From contig JBMNIP010000002.1 of NCBI GenBank assembly GCA_050951005.1, positions 558,001 through 622,000 on the forward strand: DNA of 64,000 nt. Reading direction: 5' to 3'. Positions 8,259-16,748 of the stretch are shown here, piece after piece. The notes beneath the pieces are model-generated. The model searched no databases and had not been told where the DNA came from. It was given only the letters and a program-made list of their open reading frames with translations. The first letter of the stretch is position 1, and each line of letters begins with the position of its first letter. The DNA comes from UMGS1519 sp050951005 (GTDB lineage Bacteria > Actinomycetota > Coriobacteriia > Coriobacteriales > Eggerthellaceae). Position numbers and translations under genes: made by a program.

Positions 8259-9077
8259 TTACCGCTCTTTGGCATGGCGTGCGTGCTTGGCCTTGCGCCG
8301 TGAACCGCGGCTCTCCGTCCCCGCTGCCTGCATCGCAGCCTTGGTCTCTTCCGTTTCCTGCTTTTCTGCGCGCTCTTCGCGAATCTGCTCGGTATGGTAA
8401 TCGCGCATGACCTCTTCTTGCACCGTGCCCTTATGGGTGTTCATCGCCGTCTTTATGGCTCCGATGATCGCCGGCAGAACCGAAACGCCCACGATGCCCA
8501 GCACGATGACCTCGAAATGCTCTTGCACGAACGGAATGCCGCCGAAGAAGTAGCCCACGAGGACGAACAGGCTGACCCAGGACACGCCGCCGATGGTGTT
8601 GAACAGCGTGAACCGACCGAAATTCATATGCCCCATGCCTGCGATGAACGGGGCAAACGTGCGGAAGAACGGCATGAAGCGCGTGATCACGATGGTGAGT
8701 CCGCCGTAGCGGGCGAAGAATTCATCGAGCTTCGCCATGCGCTCTGGCGTCAGCGCCTTGATCTTACCGGAATCGAGAATGCGGCTGCCGAACAGGCGCG
8801 CAATCCAGTAATTCGAGGTATTGCCCAGGATAGCCGCCGCATAGAAGACGATGAGCGTCGCTACGATATTAAGCCCCCCGCCATCGGCGGAGAACACGCC
8901 GGCAGCGAACAGCAGGGAGTCGCCCGGTAGGAACGGGAAGACCACCACGCCGGTTTCGATGAATACGATAAGGAACAACGGCGAATATACCAGGACGGGG
9001 CCGAGTGAAACGATCCAGCCGGCAATGGCGGTTCGGGGATCTGCCAACAGTCCTGCGATAAAACCGATGAAATCCAT
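8259..9077 (-). CDS. DedA family membrane protein
   Basis: A 272-residue membrane protein of the DedA/SNARE-associated (VTT) family. The visible signature includes FLPGDSLLFAAG in the first half, and FFARYGGLTIVITRFMPFFRTFAPFIAGMG followed by GGVSWVS, which matches the R-x-P/G-x-x-R motif of proton-dependent DedA proteins. Several hydrophobic segments span residues 20-70, 140-170 and 190-235; the tail is charged and Lys/Arg-rich. Family members flip lipid carriers such as undecaprenyl phosphate or phosphatidylethanolamine. I chose ATG 9077 over GTG 9083 because AAGGG sits 5 bp before the ATG but would abut the GTG. Confidence 0.9.
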   Translation of the reverse strand: MDFIGFIAGLLADPRTAIAGWIVSLGPVLVYSPLFLIVFIETGVVVFPFLPGDSLLFAAGVFSADGGGLNIVATLIVFYAAAILGNTSNYWIARLFGSRILDSGKIKALTPERMAKLDEFFARYGGLTIVITRFMPFFRTFAPFIAGMGHMNFGRFTLFNTIGGVSWVSLFVLVGYFFGGIPFVQEHFEVIVLGIVGVSVLPAIIGAIKTAMNTHKGTVQEEVMRDYHTEQIREERAEKQETEETKAAMQAAGTESRGSRRKAKHARHAKER

Positions 9078-9140
9078 TGACACCCTTCATAACAGGCGGA
9101 TGGACGATCCGCCGAGTACGGGAACGCGCGAAAAAAGAGA

Positions 9141-9245
9141 GTATGCCGGATAGGCAAGGGCGCTCGTCAGCGGTCCCTTATGGCTGCTTCCTCCCGGACC
9201 TGACCAGGTTCGGAACGTGGCGCCGCCCAAGCCCATTCGGCATAC
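9141..9245 (-). ncRNA. ffs: Signal recognition particle RNA (small, 4.5S type)
   Basis: The minus strand reads the diagnostic core GGTCAGGTCC and GGGAGGAAGCAGCC, the Ffh-binding helix 8 with its tetraloop. The ends pair into one long hairpin: GTATGCCG at 9141-9148 with CGGCATAC at 9238-9245, then GGC/GCC steps inward. A T-rich run (TCTCTTTTTT on the minus strand) follows the 3' end. Length is about 105 nt. The RNA joins Ffh to target membrane proteins co-translationally. Ends are estimated from pairing. Confidence 0.95.
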
Positions 9246-9262
9246 TCGACTCGATGAACGAT

Positions 9263-9268
9263 AGTATA
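9263..9268 (-). promoter_or_regulatory. -10 box of the SRP RNA promoter
   Basis: TATACT on the minus strand, about 18 bp upstream of the RNA's predicted 5' end. The -35 region is poor (TCTTGC at 17-bp spacing). Confidence 0.5.
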
Positions 9269-9368
9269 TCGCAGCCGCCGGCCACGCAAGAAGCGCTCCG
9301 GTAAAGTTGCACGATGTTCACACGAGGCAGATTCGGCTGAACCCGATACCGCGTTCGAAACCCCAGAC

Positions 9369-10823
9369 CTACTTGGAATCGGCACCCGGTTCGCAAACGA
9401 AACCGTCCCCCTGCGCCGTCGCCGCTTGGTATGCACGTTCGACCGCCGCCACCGAATAGAGGCTCCCGCAGGCCACGATCACCGGATTGGCATACGAAGG
9501 CGCCTTCGACCAGCCGGTCAGGCTGTCGAACGGATCGGCGGAAGGACCGCTGATAAGGTCGTCGTCCATCAGGTCCCAGGCGATGTCGAGAGCCTTTCCC
9601 ACTCCTGCCTCGATGCTTCCGGCATCCACCACATGCACCGCGTAGAGCTCCGGCATCAGCGGATGCGCCGATCGTTCGGCCCGGTTGGCAGCTTCGACCC
9701 TCTCCTGCACGGCAGCCGCCAGATCGCTTGAGGAGAGCGCCCGTTCGTTCGGCGGGGTCACGGTGAAGATGGCACGCGTTTGCCGATAGCCGATCAGGAT
9801 ATCCAGCATGGTCCGATAATCCTTGTCGGCAAGCACCCCCATCACAAAGAAAACCGTGCGGCCCGGATAGCGCTGCGCCAGTGAATCGACAAGCGCACGT
9901 GCCCCCTGCGGATTGTGCCCTCCGTCGATGATGAAGGTAGGCGCCTCGCCCACCACCTCGAACCGCCCCGGCCAGCGCGCCGACGCAAGGCCTTTGCGAA
10001 TTGCCGTATCGGGAATATCCCATCCCCGTTCCCGCAGCGCGTGGATTACCTCCAGCGAAAGAGCCGCATTCTGGGGCTGGTAGCTGCCCAGCATCCCCAG
10101 TTGGAAATGCCCCCATGTCGGCTCCAGGTAATAGGAGAAATCATCACTTGTGCCCAACACGTCGCTTTGGCGCACAAACTGCAGACGCGCATTGTTTTCG
10201 CCTGCTACCTGGCGGATAACGGTATCGGCCTGCCGTTCCTGGGCCGCGCTGACCACCATGGCGCCGGGTTTGATGATGCCGGCCTTCTCCCGCGCGATCG
10301 CTGCGATGGTATCGCCGAGAAATGCCATATGGTCGAGCGCGATGGGGGCGATGGCGCACACGTCGGACCGCTCGATGATGTTCGTGGAATCCAGCCGCCC
10401 TCCCATACCGACTTCTACCACGCAGATATCGCAGCCCTGCCGCGCGAAGTACACGAAGGCAACCGCGGTCATCAGTTCGAACTCGGTGGGATGGTCTTCC
10501 ATGGCATCCGCCTGCTCGCGGATCTCGAGCGTCACATCGCGCAGTTCATCCAGGGAGATGATTCGCCCGTCCACGCGGATGCGGTCGGTGAAATCCATGA
10601 TTGCCGGACTGGTGAAAAGGCCGGTGCGATACCCTGCCGCTTGCAGGATGGAAGCGGTGAACACGCAGGTGGACCCCTTGCCGTTCGTCCCCGCCACATG
10701 CACGAAGCGGAGCGCGGCCTGCGGATTCCCCAAGCGGTCCATCAGCTCGACCATACGGTCAAGACCCAGTCGGGACTGCCGCCACCGCGGCTCGGTGATA
10801 TACGCCACCGGATCGAATGCCAT
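9369..10823 (-). CDS. folC: Folylpolyglutamate synthase / dihydrofolate synthase
   Basis: A 484-residue Mur-ligase-fold enzyme. The P-loop AGTNGKGSTC lies at 45-54, then GLFTSPAI, a VGMGGRLDSTN motif binding the second substrate, and the C-terminal DGGHNPQGARAL segment. It adds glutamate to dihydropteroate and/or extends the folate polyglutamate tail in the cytoplasm. It lies 15 bp downstream of nfnB on the same strand. Other folate genes occur far away in the window. A stretch near the C-terminus before GPSADPFDSLTGW is longer than usual. The assignment is firm; relative synthase activities are not visible. Confidence 0.95.
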   Translation of the reverse strand: MAFDPVAYITEPRWRQSRLGLDRMVELMDRLGNPQAALRFVHVAGTNGKGSTCVFTASILQAAGYRTGLFTSPAIMDFTDRIRVDGRIISLDELRDVTLEIREQADAMEDHPTEFELMTAVAFVYFARQGCDICVVEVGMGGRLDSTNIIERSDVCAIAPIALDHMAFLGDTIAAIAREKAGIIKPGAMVVSAAQERQADTVIRQVAGENNARLQFVRQSDVLGTSDDFSYYLEPTWGHFQLGMLGSYQPQNAALSLEVIHALRERGWDIPDTAIRKGLASARWPGRFEVVGEAPTFIIDGGHNPQGARALVDSLAQRYPGRTVFFVMGVLADKDYRTMLDILIGYRQTRAIFTVTPPNERALSSSDLAAAVQERVEAANRAERSAHPLMPELYAVHVVDAGSIEAGVGKALDIAWDLMDDDLISGPSADPFDSLTGWSKAPSYANPVIVACGSLYSVAAVERAYQAATAQGDGFVCEPGADSK

Positions 10824-10838
10824 GTTCGCTCGTGCCTC

Positions 10839-12500
10839 CTAGCGCTCTGCTATCGGGGCCGCCTTCCGCAGCCTCAGGTAGTCCATAATACCCGCTGCGG
10901 CCCGCTTGCCGGCACCCATCGCGCGAATAACCGTTGCCGCCCCGATAACCGAATCGCCACCCGCAAAGACACCGGGGAGCGTCGTTGCTCCCGTCTCCTC
11001 GTCGACCACGATCAGGTTGCGGTCGGTGAATTCCAGCCCGGGCGTCGTCTGCTGGATAAGCGGATTGGTTTTCGAGCCCACAGCAATCACCACCGTGTCG
11101 GCCGGCAGGGAGAACTCGGATTCGAGGATCGGATGCGGGCGCCGGCGTCCGCTGGCATCGGTTTCTCCCAGCTCCATGCGCAGGCAGCGGACCTCCTTAA
11201 CCCAGCCGTCCTCATTGCCGACAATGCGCGACGGTCCGGTCAGGAACTCGAATTCGATGCCTTCCTCGCGTGCGTGGGCGATCTCCTCATCGCGTGCCGG
11301 CATCTCTTCGCGGCTCCGACGGTATACCACCGTAACCTCCGCCCCCAAACGCCGTGCGGTACGCGCCGCGTCCATTGCCACATTGCCGCCGCCGATGACG
11401 ATGCATTGCCTGCCCATATAGACCGGCGTATCGTATTCGGGGAATCGGTAAGCCTTCATCAGGTTCACGCGTGTGAGCAGCTCGTTTGCCGCCATCACCC
11501 CATCAAGTGCCTCCCCGGGGATATTCATGTACGTCGGCGCGCCGGCTCCCGTGCCGATGAAGACCGCATCGAACCCACAGCGCCCCAGCAGCTCGGGCAC
11601 ATCGTAGATCCGGCCGATGACGTGGTTGACCTGGAAATCCACACCCAGCTCGCGGATGGATCCCGCCTCCCGCGCAATCAGGTGCTTGGGTAAACGGAAC
11701 TCGGGGATGCCGTACGCCAGTACACCGCCAACTGTATGGAGCGCCTCGAATACGGTAACCTTGATGCCGTGCTTCGCCAGCTCGCCAGCGCAGGTCAGCG
11801 ACGCCGGCCCCGAGCCGACACAGGCCACGCTCTTGCGAGCGAAATCGCTAGGATCGTCAACATCCTCAGCGGCGGCTTCCCGTTCAAGCACCGCCTGCAT
11901 GGCCTGGTCGGAGTGCTCGGCCGCCCAATCGGCAACGAAACGCTCCAAATACCCGATTCCCACCGGCTCGCCGCGGCGGCCGCGCGTGCAATTGCCTTCG
12001 CACTGGGTCTCCTGCGGACATACGCGCCCGCAAATGGCCGGCAGCGAGTTCGCCTCTTTCACGAGGGCATATGCTTCGGCGATGCGCTCCTGGGCAACCA
12101 GCTCGATGAAACCGCGGATGGGGACGCCGACCGGGCAGCCCTTCTCGCATGGTGCCTTGGTGCAGCTCAGACAGCGCTGAGCCTCGTTGACCGCCATCTC
12201 AAGCGTATAGCCCTGCGCCACCTCATCGAAATTCCCGATGCGCACGAACGATGGTTGGGTGGGCATCGGCGTCTTCTCCGACTGCATGTTGCGTGTTGGG
12301 CGGGCGGTTTGAGCTGCCGGAGCGTCCCCCTCGGACTCGGTGCGCCGCCCCGCCGGGGACTTGACTGTTCCCTGCCCGCTTTCCGCCGACTTCTGCGCCT
12401 GGGCCTTCTCGGCCTTGGCGGCAAGCTTCTTTTCGGCCTTCTTCGCCTGCTTGGCCTTTTTCGTCTGCTTCTTGTCCTTCTTCTTGTTGCTCTTCGCCAT
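10839..12500 (-). CDS. nfnB: NfnB-like NADPH/ferredoxin oxidoreductase large subunit (GltD family)
   Basis: A 553-residue flavoprotein. Two cysteine motifs at about 110-122 (CLSCTKAPCEKGC) and further on (CGRVCPQETQCEGNC) bind [4Fe-4S] clusters. An FAD site (GSGPASLTCAGELA) and an NADPH site (GGGNVAMDAARTARR) follow. Annotators often call this glutamate synthase small subunit, but no large subunit is nearby, and the next gene upstream is the NfnA partner, so an electron-bifurcating ferredoxin:NADP oxidoreductase is more likely. Residues 1-80 are an unusual extension: a Lys/Ala-rich helix then a Pro/Thr linker. It follows nfnA by 5 bp. Confidence 0.88.
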   Translation of the reverse strand: MAKSNKKKDKKQTKKAKQAKKAEKKLAAKAEKAQAQKSAESGQGTVKSPAGRRTESEGDAPAAQTARPTRNMQSEKTPMPTQPSFVRIGNFDEVAQGYTLEMAVNEAQRCLSCTKAPCEKGCPVGVPIRGFIELVAQERIAEAYALVKEANSLPAICGRVCPQETQCEGNCTRGRRGEPVGIGYLERFVADWAAEHSDQAMQAVLEREAAAEDVDDPSDFARKSVACVGSGPASLTCAGELAKHGIKVTVFEALHTVGGVLAYGIPEFRLPKHLIAREAGSIRELGVDFQVNHVIGRIYDVPELLGRCGFDAVFIGTGAGAPTYMNIPGEALDGVMAANELLTRVNLMKAYRFPEYDTPVYMGRQCIVIGGGNVAMDAARTARRLGAEVTVVYRRSREEMPARDEEIAHAREEGIEFEFLTGPSRIVGNEDGWVKEVRCLRMELGETDASGRRRPHPILESEFSLPADTVVIAVGSKTNPLIQQTTPGLEFTDRNLIVVDEETGATTLPGVFAGGDSVIGAATVIRAMGAGKRAAAGIMDYLRLRKAAPIAER

Positions 12501-12505
12501 TCGGC

Positions 12506-13339
12506 CTACCCCCGTACCGCTTCGGCTGCGTGTTCCACGGCGATCTTCTCGTAGCGGACGAACTGCATATCGCGCCGCTGCGCCTCGTCGAAGTCAACCA
12601 AGTGCCCGTCGAAATCGGGACCGTCGACACAGGCGTGCTTGTACTCATTGCCCACTTTCACCCGACAGCACCCGCACATCCCGGTGCCGTCGATCATCAG
12701 GGTATTCATGGAAACCATGGTATGGATGCCATAGGGGCGCGTGAGCTCGGAAACCGCCTTCATCATGACCACGGGTCCGATGGCCAATACCAAGTCGTAC
12801 CGCTCTCCGGAATCGATCAGGTCCTGCAGCGCATCGGTAACGAAGCCCTTGTTGCCGTTGCTGCCGTCGTCCGTCATGATGATCAGGCGGTCGGCGACCT
12901 CGGCCATCTCCTTCTCCATCAAAACCAAGCGCTCGTTACGGAAGCCGCAGATCACATCCACCTTCGCATGCCGGTCGTGGAGCGTCCAAGCCTCCGGATA
13001 GGCAATGGCGGTTCCCAGTCCGCCGCCGATTACGCAGGCGTGTTGAACATGGGAAAGATCGGTGGGGTTGCCCAATGGCCCGACAACATCCTGAATCGCC
13101 TGGCCCTGCCCTAGCGCCGCCATACGGCGGGTCGTGGCACCGACTACCTGGAAGACCACGGAGATAACGCCCGTCTGGTTGTTCGCGGTGCTCACGGTCA
13201 GGGGTATGCGCTCGCCGCGCTCATCGATGCGCAGGATCACAAACTGCCCAGGACGCACCTTCCGGGCGATTTCGGGAGCAAGGATGGTCATGCGCACCAC
13301 TTCGTCGTTGAGCCACCGTTTCCGCACAATCTGGTACAT
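12506..13339 (-). CDS. nfnA: NfnA-like sulfide/dihydroorotate dehydrogenase-type FAD/NAD-binding subunit
   Basis: A 277-residue protein starting MYQIVRKRWLND. It has a ferredoxin-reductase-like FAD domain (RIPLTVSTAN) and an NAD domain (GGGLGTAIAYPEA, CGFRNERL). A C-terminal [2Fe-2S] motif, MCGCCRVKVG followed by HACVDGPDF, matches NfnA/SudB. With NfnB it would couple NADH and reduced ferredoxin oxidation to NADP reduction, supplying NADPH in fermentative metabolism. ATG 13339 has AGGAG just upstream; a further upstream ATG in frame lacks family support. The pair is probably co-transcribed with folC. Confidence 0.88.
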   Translation of the reverse strand: MYQIVRKRWLNDEVVRMTILAPEIARKVRPGQFVILRIDERGERIPLTVSTANNQTGVISVVFQVVGATTRRMAALGQGQAIQDVVGPLGNPTDLSHVQHACVIGGGLGTAIAYPEAWTLHDRHAKVDVICGFRNERLVLMEKEMAEVADRLIIMTDDGSNGNKGFVTDALQDLIDSGERYDLVLAIGPVVMMKAVSELTRPYGIHTMVSMNTLMIDGTGMCGCCRVKVGNEYKHACVDGPDFDGHLVDFDEAQRRDMQFVRYEKIAVEHAAEAVRG

Positions 13340-13398
13340 AGAGCTCCTCTCCTCGGCAACGGTGCCGGATATCGGCCGTCGAGCGCCATAGAGCAAGA

Positions 13399-13432
13399 AG
13401 CCGCCTGCCTTGCCTTCGCAAGACAGGCGGCT
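13399..13432 (-). terminator. Terminator of serA
   Basis: AGCCGCCTG and CAGGCGGCT arms with an inner CTTG/CAAG continuation and one mismatch, about 25 bp after the serA stop. The minus-strand exit is TTCTTGC, so the T-run is short. Confidence 0.7.
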
Positions 13433-13456
13433 GTCATCGGCATCCGCCCGGGATTG

Positions 13457-14623
13457 CTACTTGATCACGCGCACGCGGCGGACGCCTTCGATAGCGTCGA
13501 TCTGCTTCACCGCGCCCTCGTCGATATCGGACTCGACATCGATAAGCGTGTAGGCATTCTTACCGCGTCCATTGTTCGCCATGTTGGCGATGTTCACATT
13601 CGCATCGCCCAAAATCTTTGTAATTTTGCTCAGGATGGCCGGAACGTTCTCGTGCAGCACGCACACGCGCGCGATGCCGGCACGAACGCCGCCCATGTTG
13701 TTCACCGGGTAATTGACCGAGTTCAAGATGATGCCGTCTTCGATGTAGGCGGTAAGCTCCTTGGCGGCCATCATCGCGCAATTGTCCTCGGCCTCAGCGG
13801 TAGAGGCACCCAGATGGGGCAGCACGATGGCGTTCTTCATCTTCATCGCGGCCGGTACCGCGAAATCGGTCACATAATGCTTGACCTTTCCAGCTTCCAG
13901 CGCGGCAGCCATCGCATCGTTATCAACCAGGGTGTCGCGGGCAAAGTTCAGGAAGTTCACGCCCACCTTCATCTGGGCGATGGCCTCGGCATCGATCATG
14001 CCCTTGGTATCGTCGGTGGCCGGGACATGAATGGTGATGTAGTCGCAGTTCTTGTAGATGTCGGCAACATCCGTCACATGCTTGACGGCGTTGTCGATTC
14101 GCCATGCGGCATTCACAGACAGGAAGGGATCATAGCCGTAGACCTCCATGCCCAGTGCAATGGCCGCATTGGAAACCAACGCGCCGATAGCGCCCAAACC
14201 GATGACGCCCAGGCGCTTCCCCTTCAGCTCGTTGCCCGCAAACTGCTTCTTGGCCTTCTCGCGGGTCTTGGCGATGTTCTCGTCGTCGGCATTCTCCTTG
14301 CACCATTCCACACCGCCGATGATGTCACGGCTTGCCAGCAACATGCCGCAGATGACAAGCTCTTTCACGGCATTGGCATTGGCACCCGGGGTGTTGAAGA
14401 CAACGATACCCTGCTCGGCGCAACGATCAAGCGGGATATTATTCACACCCGCGCCAGCGCGTGCGATGGCAAGCAGGTTATCCGAGAACTCCATGTCGTG
14501 CATCGCGGCACTGCGTACCATGATGCCGTCAGCCTGGTTGATGTCATCGGTCAACTGGTAATTTTCGGGCAGGCTGTCGGTGCCCTTCTTCGAGATGTTG
14601 TTCAGGCAATGGACATAGCGCAT
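13457..14623 (-). CDS. serA: D-3-phosphoglycerate dehydrogenase, short form with ACT domain
   Basis: A 388-residue D-2-hydroxyacid dehydrogenase. The Rossmann motif GVIGLGAIGALVSN lies near residue 140. Substrate and catalytic segments include NFARDTLVDN (Arg) and the LPHLGASTAEAEDN region containing the catalytic His. A C-terminal ACT-type regulatory domain (about 315-388; VCVLHENVPAILSKI) probably senses serine. It catalyses the first step of serine synthesis from 3-phosphoglycerate. The gene has its own terminator and an operator-like inverted repeat upstream. Similarity to other hydroxyacid dehydrogenases is high, but the ACT domain supports SerA. Confidence 0.92.
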   Translation of the reverse strand: MRYVHCLNNISKKGTDSLPENYQLTDDINQADGIMVRSAAMHDMEFSDNLLAIARAGAGVNNIPLDRCAEQGIVVFNTPGANANAVKELVICGMLLASRDIIGGVEWCKENADDENIAKTREKAKKQFAGNELKGKRLGVIGLGAIGALVSNAAIALGMEVYGYDPFLSVNAAWRIDNAVKHVTDVADIYKNCDYITIHVPATDDTKGMIDAEAIAQMKVGVNFLNFARDTLVDNDAMAAALEAGKVKHYVTDFAVPAAMKMKNAIVLPHLGASTAEAEDNCAMMAAKELTAYIEDGIILNSVNYPVNNMGGVRAGIARVCVLHENVPAILSKITKILGDANVNIANMANNGRGKNAYTLIDVESDIDEGAVKQIDAIEGVRRVRVIK

Positions 14624-14682
14624 GAAATTGCTTCCTTTCTCACGCCGACGGGTATTCCACTTCTCATAGGAATGTCCTTACC

Positions 14683-14739
14683 ACTATAGCGGAAAAGGAT
14701 GGCAGGGCTTTAAAATCCCTAAAATTGTGTAGGATTTTA
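14683..14739 (-). promoter_or_regulatory. Candidate serA promoter with inverted repeat
   Basis: On the minus strand a TATAGT -10 box lies at 14683-14688. An 8-bp inverted repeat, TAAAATCC (14711-14718) and GGATTTTA (14732-14739) on the plus strand with a 13-bp spacer, sits at and upstream of the -35 area in an AT-rich patch. It may be an operator or activator site. Confidence 0.4.
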
Positions 14740-14773
14740 CGGTAAGCGTACGGAACCGCCTGGCACGATGGGC

Positions 14774-15397
14774 TCAGCGCCCCTCACGCAGCAAGCGGCC
14801 CAAGCGCGCGAAATCCTCTTCCAGGTATTCGCGCTTCGTCTTGTCGTAGATGGCGGCAGCGGGATGGAAGATGGGCATCACCTTGAAGCGGCCCGCCCGC
14901 TGCAAGGTCCCCCGCAGATGCGTGATGCCGACCTCGGTCTTCAGGATGAATTTCGTAGCGAAATTGCCCAATGTCACGATGTATTCCGGATCGATGGTCC
15001 TGGTCTGCTCGCGGAGGAAATCTGCGCAGGCGGCAATCTCTTCGGGGCGCGGGTTGCGGTTTCCCGGCGGACGGCATTTCAGCACGTTCGCAATGTAGAC
15101 ATCCTCGCGCTTCAAGCCCGCGATATCCAAGAGCTCGTTAAGGTATTGGCCCGCTTTGCCGACGAACGGCTCGCCTTGCAGGTCCTCGTTCTTACCGGGC
15201 GCCTCGCCCACGATCATGACGCGCGCATGGGGGTTCCCGACGCCGAATACCAGGTTGGTGCGCGTCTGGCACAGCTCGCAACCGCGGCATTCCTGCGCGA
15301 GAGCCTCCAAGGCCTCAAGCGGGATCTGCTCGTTCTTGATGGGCGGGCGCTCGTCAGCAGGCTGTGCCACAGATGTTGGCTTGCCGGTATCAGGCAT
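14774..15397 (-). CDS. udg: Family 4 uracil-DNA glycosylase
   Basis: A 207-residue protein of the iron-sulfur uracil-DNA glycosylase family. Cluster ligands are visible in CRGCELCQTR and ANVLKCRPPGNRNP plus a downstream Cys. Motif A is GEAPGKNEDLQGEPFVG, and the C-terminal motif B contains FHPAAA. It removes uracil arising from cytosine deamination. It lies 11 bp after the alr stop, on the same strand, so the two are probably co-transcribed. The first 25 residues or so are a low-complexity leader. Confidence 0.94.
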   Translation of the reverse strand: MPDTGKPTSVAQPADERPPIKNEQIPLEALEALAQECRGCELCQTRTNLVFGVGNPHARVMIVGEAPGKNEDLQGEPFVGKAGQYLNELLDIAGLKREDVYIANVLKCRPPGNRNPRPEEIAACADFLREQTRTIDPEYIVTLGNFATKFILKTEVGITHLRGTLQRAGRFKVMPIFHPAAAIYDKTKREYLEEDFARLGRLLREGR

Positions 15398-15408
15398 TGC
15401 GTAGCCCC

Positions 15409-16677
15409 CTACTTCCAGAAGCGCGGCATGCGCTGCGCATATCCTATTGTGATTTCATGGGGAATGGTGCCCGCCAATTCGGCCTGGTCATCCACCGATG
15501 CATAGCAGTCGCCGTCCACGCCGATGATGGTCACCACATCGCCTACGCGGGGTTCGACGCGTCTCAAGCTTGCCGATGTGCGCAAATCTACCTCGAACAT
15601 GCACTGATCCATGCAGATATTGCCCACCTGCGGGAATCGACGGCCCTGCACGATGAAATCCACCCGCCCCGAAAGAGCACGGCGCAAGCCGTCAGCGTAT
15701 CCCACCGGAATGGTGCAAATCAATACGCTTCCGGGACTGCGGTAATTCAGGCCATAGCTGACCCCTTCGCTCATGGGAACGGTCTTCACCGCGGTAATCC
15801 GCGCACGAACACTCATGGCCGGCTGCAGGTCGATGGTGCCGATCGTCTCCTTGCACGGATGGAAGCCGTACAGCGAGATGCCCAAGCGCACCATGTCGAA
15901 ATGCGCTTCAGGATAGCGGATGATCGCTGCCGAGTTCGCCGCATGTACGAGGCCGGGGTTGACCCCCATCCCGCGCAGCGCCTCCAAGGCAGTGTCGAAG
16001 TGCTTCAGCTGGATCTGGAAATCCAGGTTCTCGGGCATGTCCGCCGTGGCGAAATGCGTGAATGTGCCCTGAAGGTCGAGCGCGCGATGGAAGGCGATAC
16101 GGCTCATAAACGGCACAACCTCGTCAAAGCGGACGCCGATGCGGTTCATGCCCGTATTCACCGCCAGGTGATATGGCGCCCGCATATTATGCTCGTCGGC
16201 CATCTCGGCATAGGCGATGGCAAACTCGATTGAATACACCGAAGGCTGCAGCTTATACCCCAAAAGCAGCGGGACCGACTCGATCGGCGGTTCGGACAGA
16301 ACCAGGATCGGAACATTGATGTTCGCCTTGCGAAGCACGATGCCCTCATCCACTGTCGCGACACCGAGCGCATCGGCGCCGGCGGCCAAAGCAGCGCGGG
16401 CACACTGGATTGCCCCATGCCCGTAACCATCGGCCTTCACGACCGCCATCAGGCGAACCCCGGGACGCAAGCGCCGTTTCACTTCGCGCACATTGTGCTG
16501 GATGGCCTTGGTGTCGATTTCAACCCATGCCCAACGGCGCTGGTACTCGGGGATCTGATCGATTTCCTCTTGGTCGAAAGGCACGTACTCCCCGGTATTG
16601 CGGGTTGACGACTGGGGCACCCTGAAATTTGTTCCCCGCTTTGCGAACCCGGTGAATCCATTTGGCAGATCGTCCAT
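15409..16677 (-). CDS. alr: Alanine racemase
   Basis: A 422-residue PLP enzyme. The lysine motif is VVKADGYGHG near residue 80, and the second catalytic tyrosine lies in SYGLNYRSPG. It interconverts L- and D-alanine for peptidoglycan. It carries an N-terminal extension of about 45 residues before the usual WVEIDTKAIQHN start; GGAGAGG upstream of ATG 16677 supports the longer form. The extension has no signal peptide. It lies upstream of udg. Confidence 0.95.
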   Translation of the reverse strand: MDDLPNGFTGFAKRGTNFRVPQSSTRNTGEYVPFDQEEIDQIPEYQRRWAWVEIDTKAIQHNVREVKRRLRPGVRLMAVVKADGYGHGAIQCARAALAAGADALGVATVDEGIVLRKANINVPILVLSEPPIESVPLLLGYKLQPSVYSIEFAIAYAEMADEHNMRAPYHLAVNTGMNRIGVRFDEVVPFMSRIAFHRALDLQGTFTHFATADMPENLDFQIQLKHFDTALEALRGMGVNPGLVHAANSAAIIRYPEAHFDMVRLGISLYGFHPCKETIGTIDLQPAMSVRARITAVKTVPMSEGVSYGLNYRSPGSVLICTIPVGYADGLRRALSGRVDFIVQGRRFPQVGNICMDQCMFEVDLRTSASLRRVEPRVGDVVTIIGVDGDCYASVDDQAELAGTIPHEITIGYAQRMPRFWK

Positions 16678-16748
16678 GCGCCTCTCCGTTTGCTCATTGG
16701 TCTATAGCCTATCCATTATAGCGCGACCACGCCGACTCACCTGAACCG

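Noticed and set aside
9084..9140. A second small RNA downstream of the SRP RNA
   Set aside because: The A/T run at 9131-9140 is best explained as the SRP RNA terminator; no further structure is seen.
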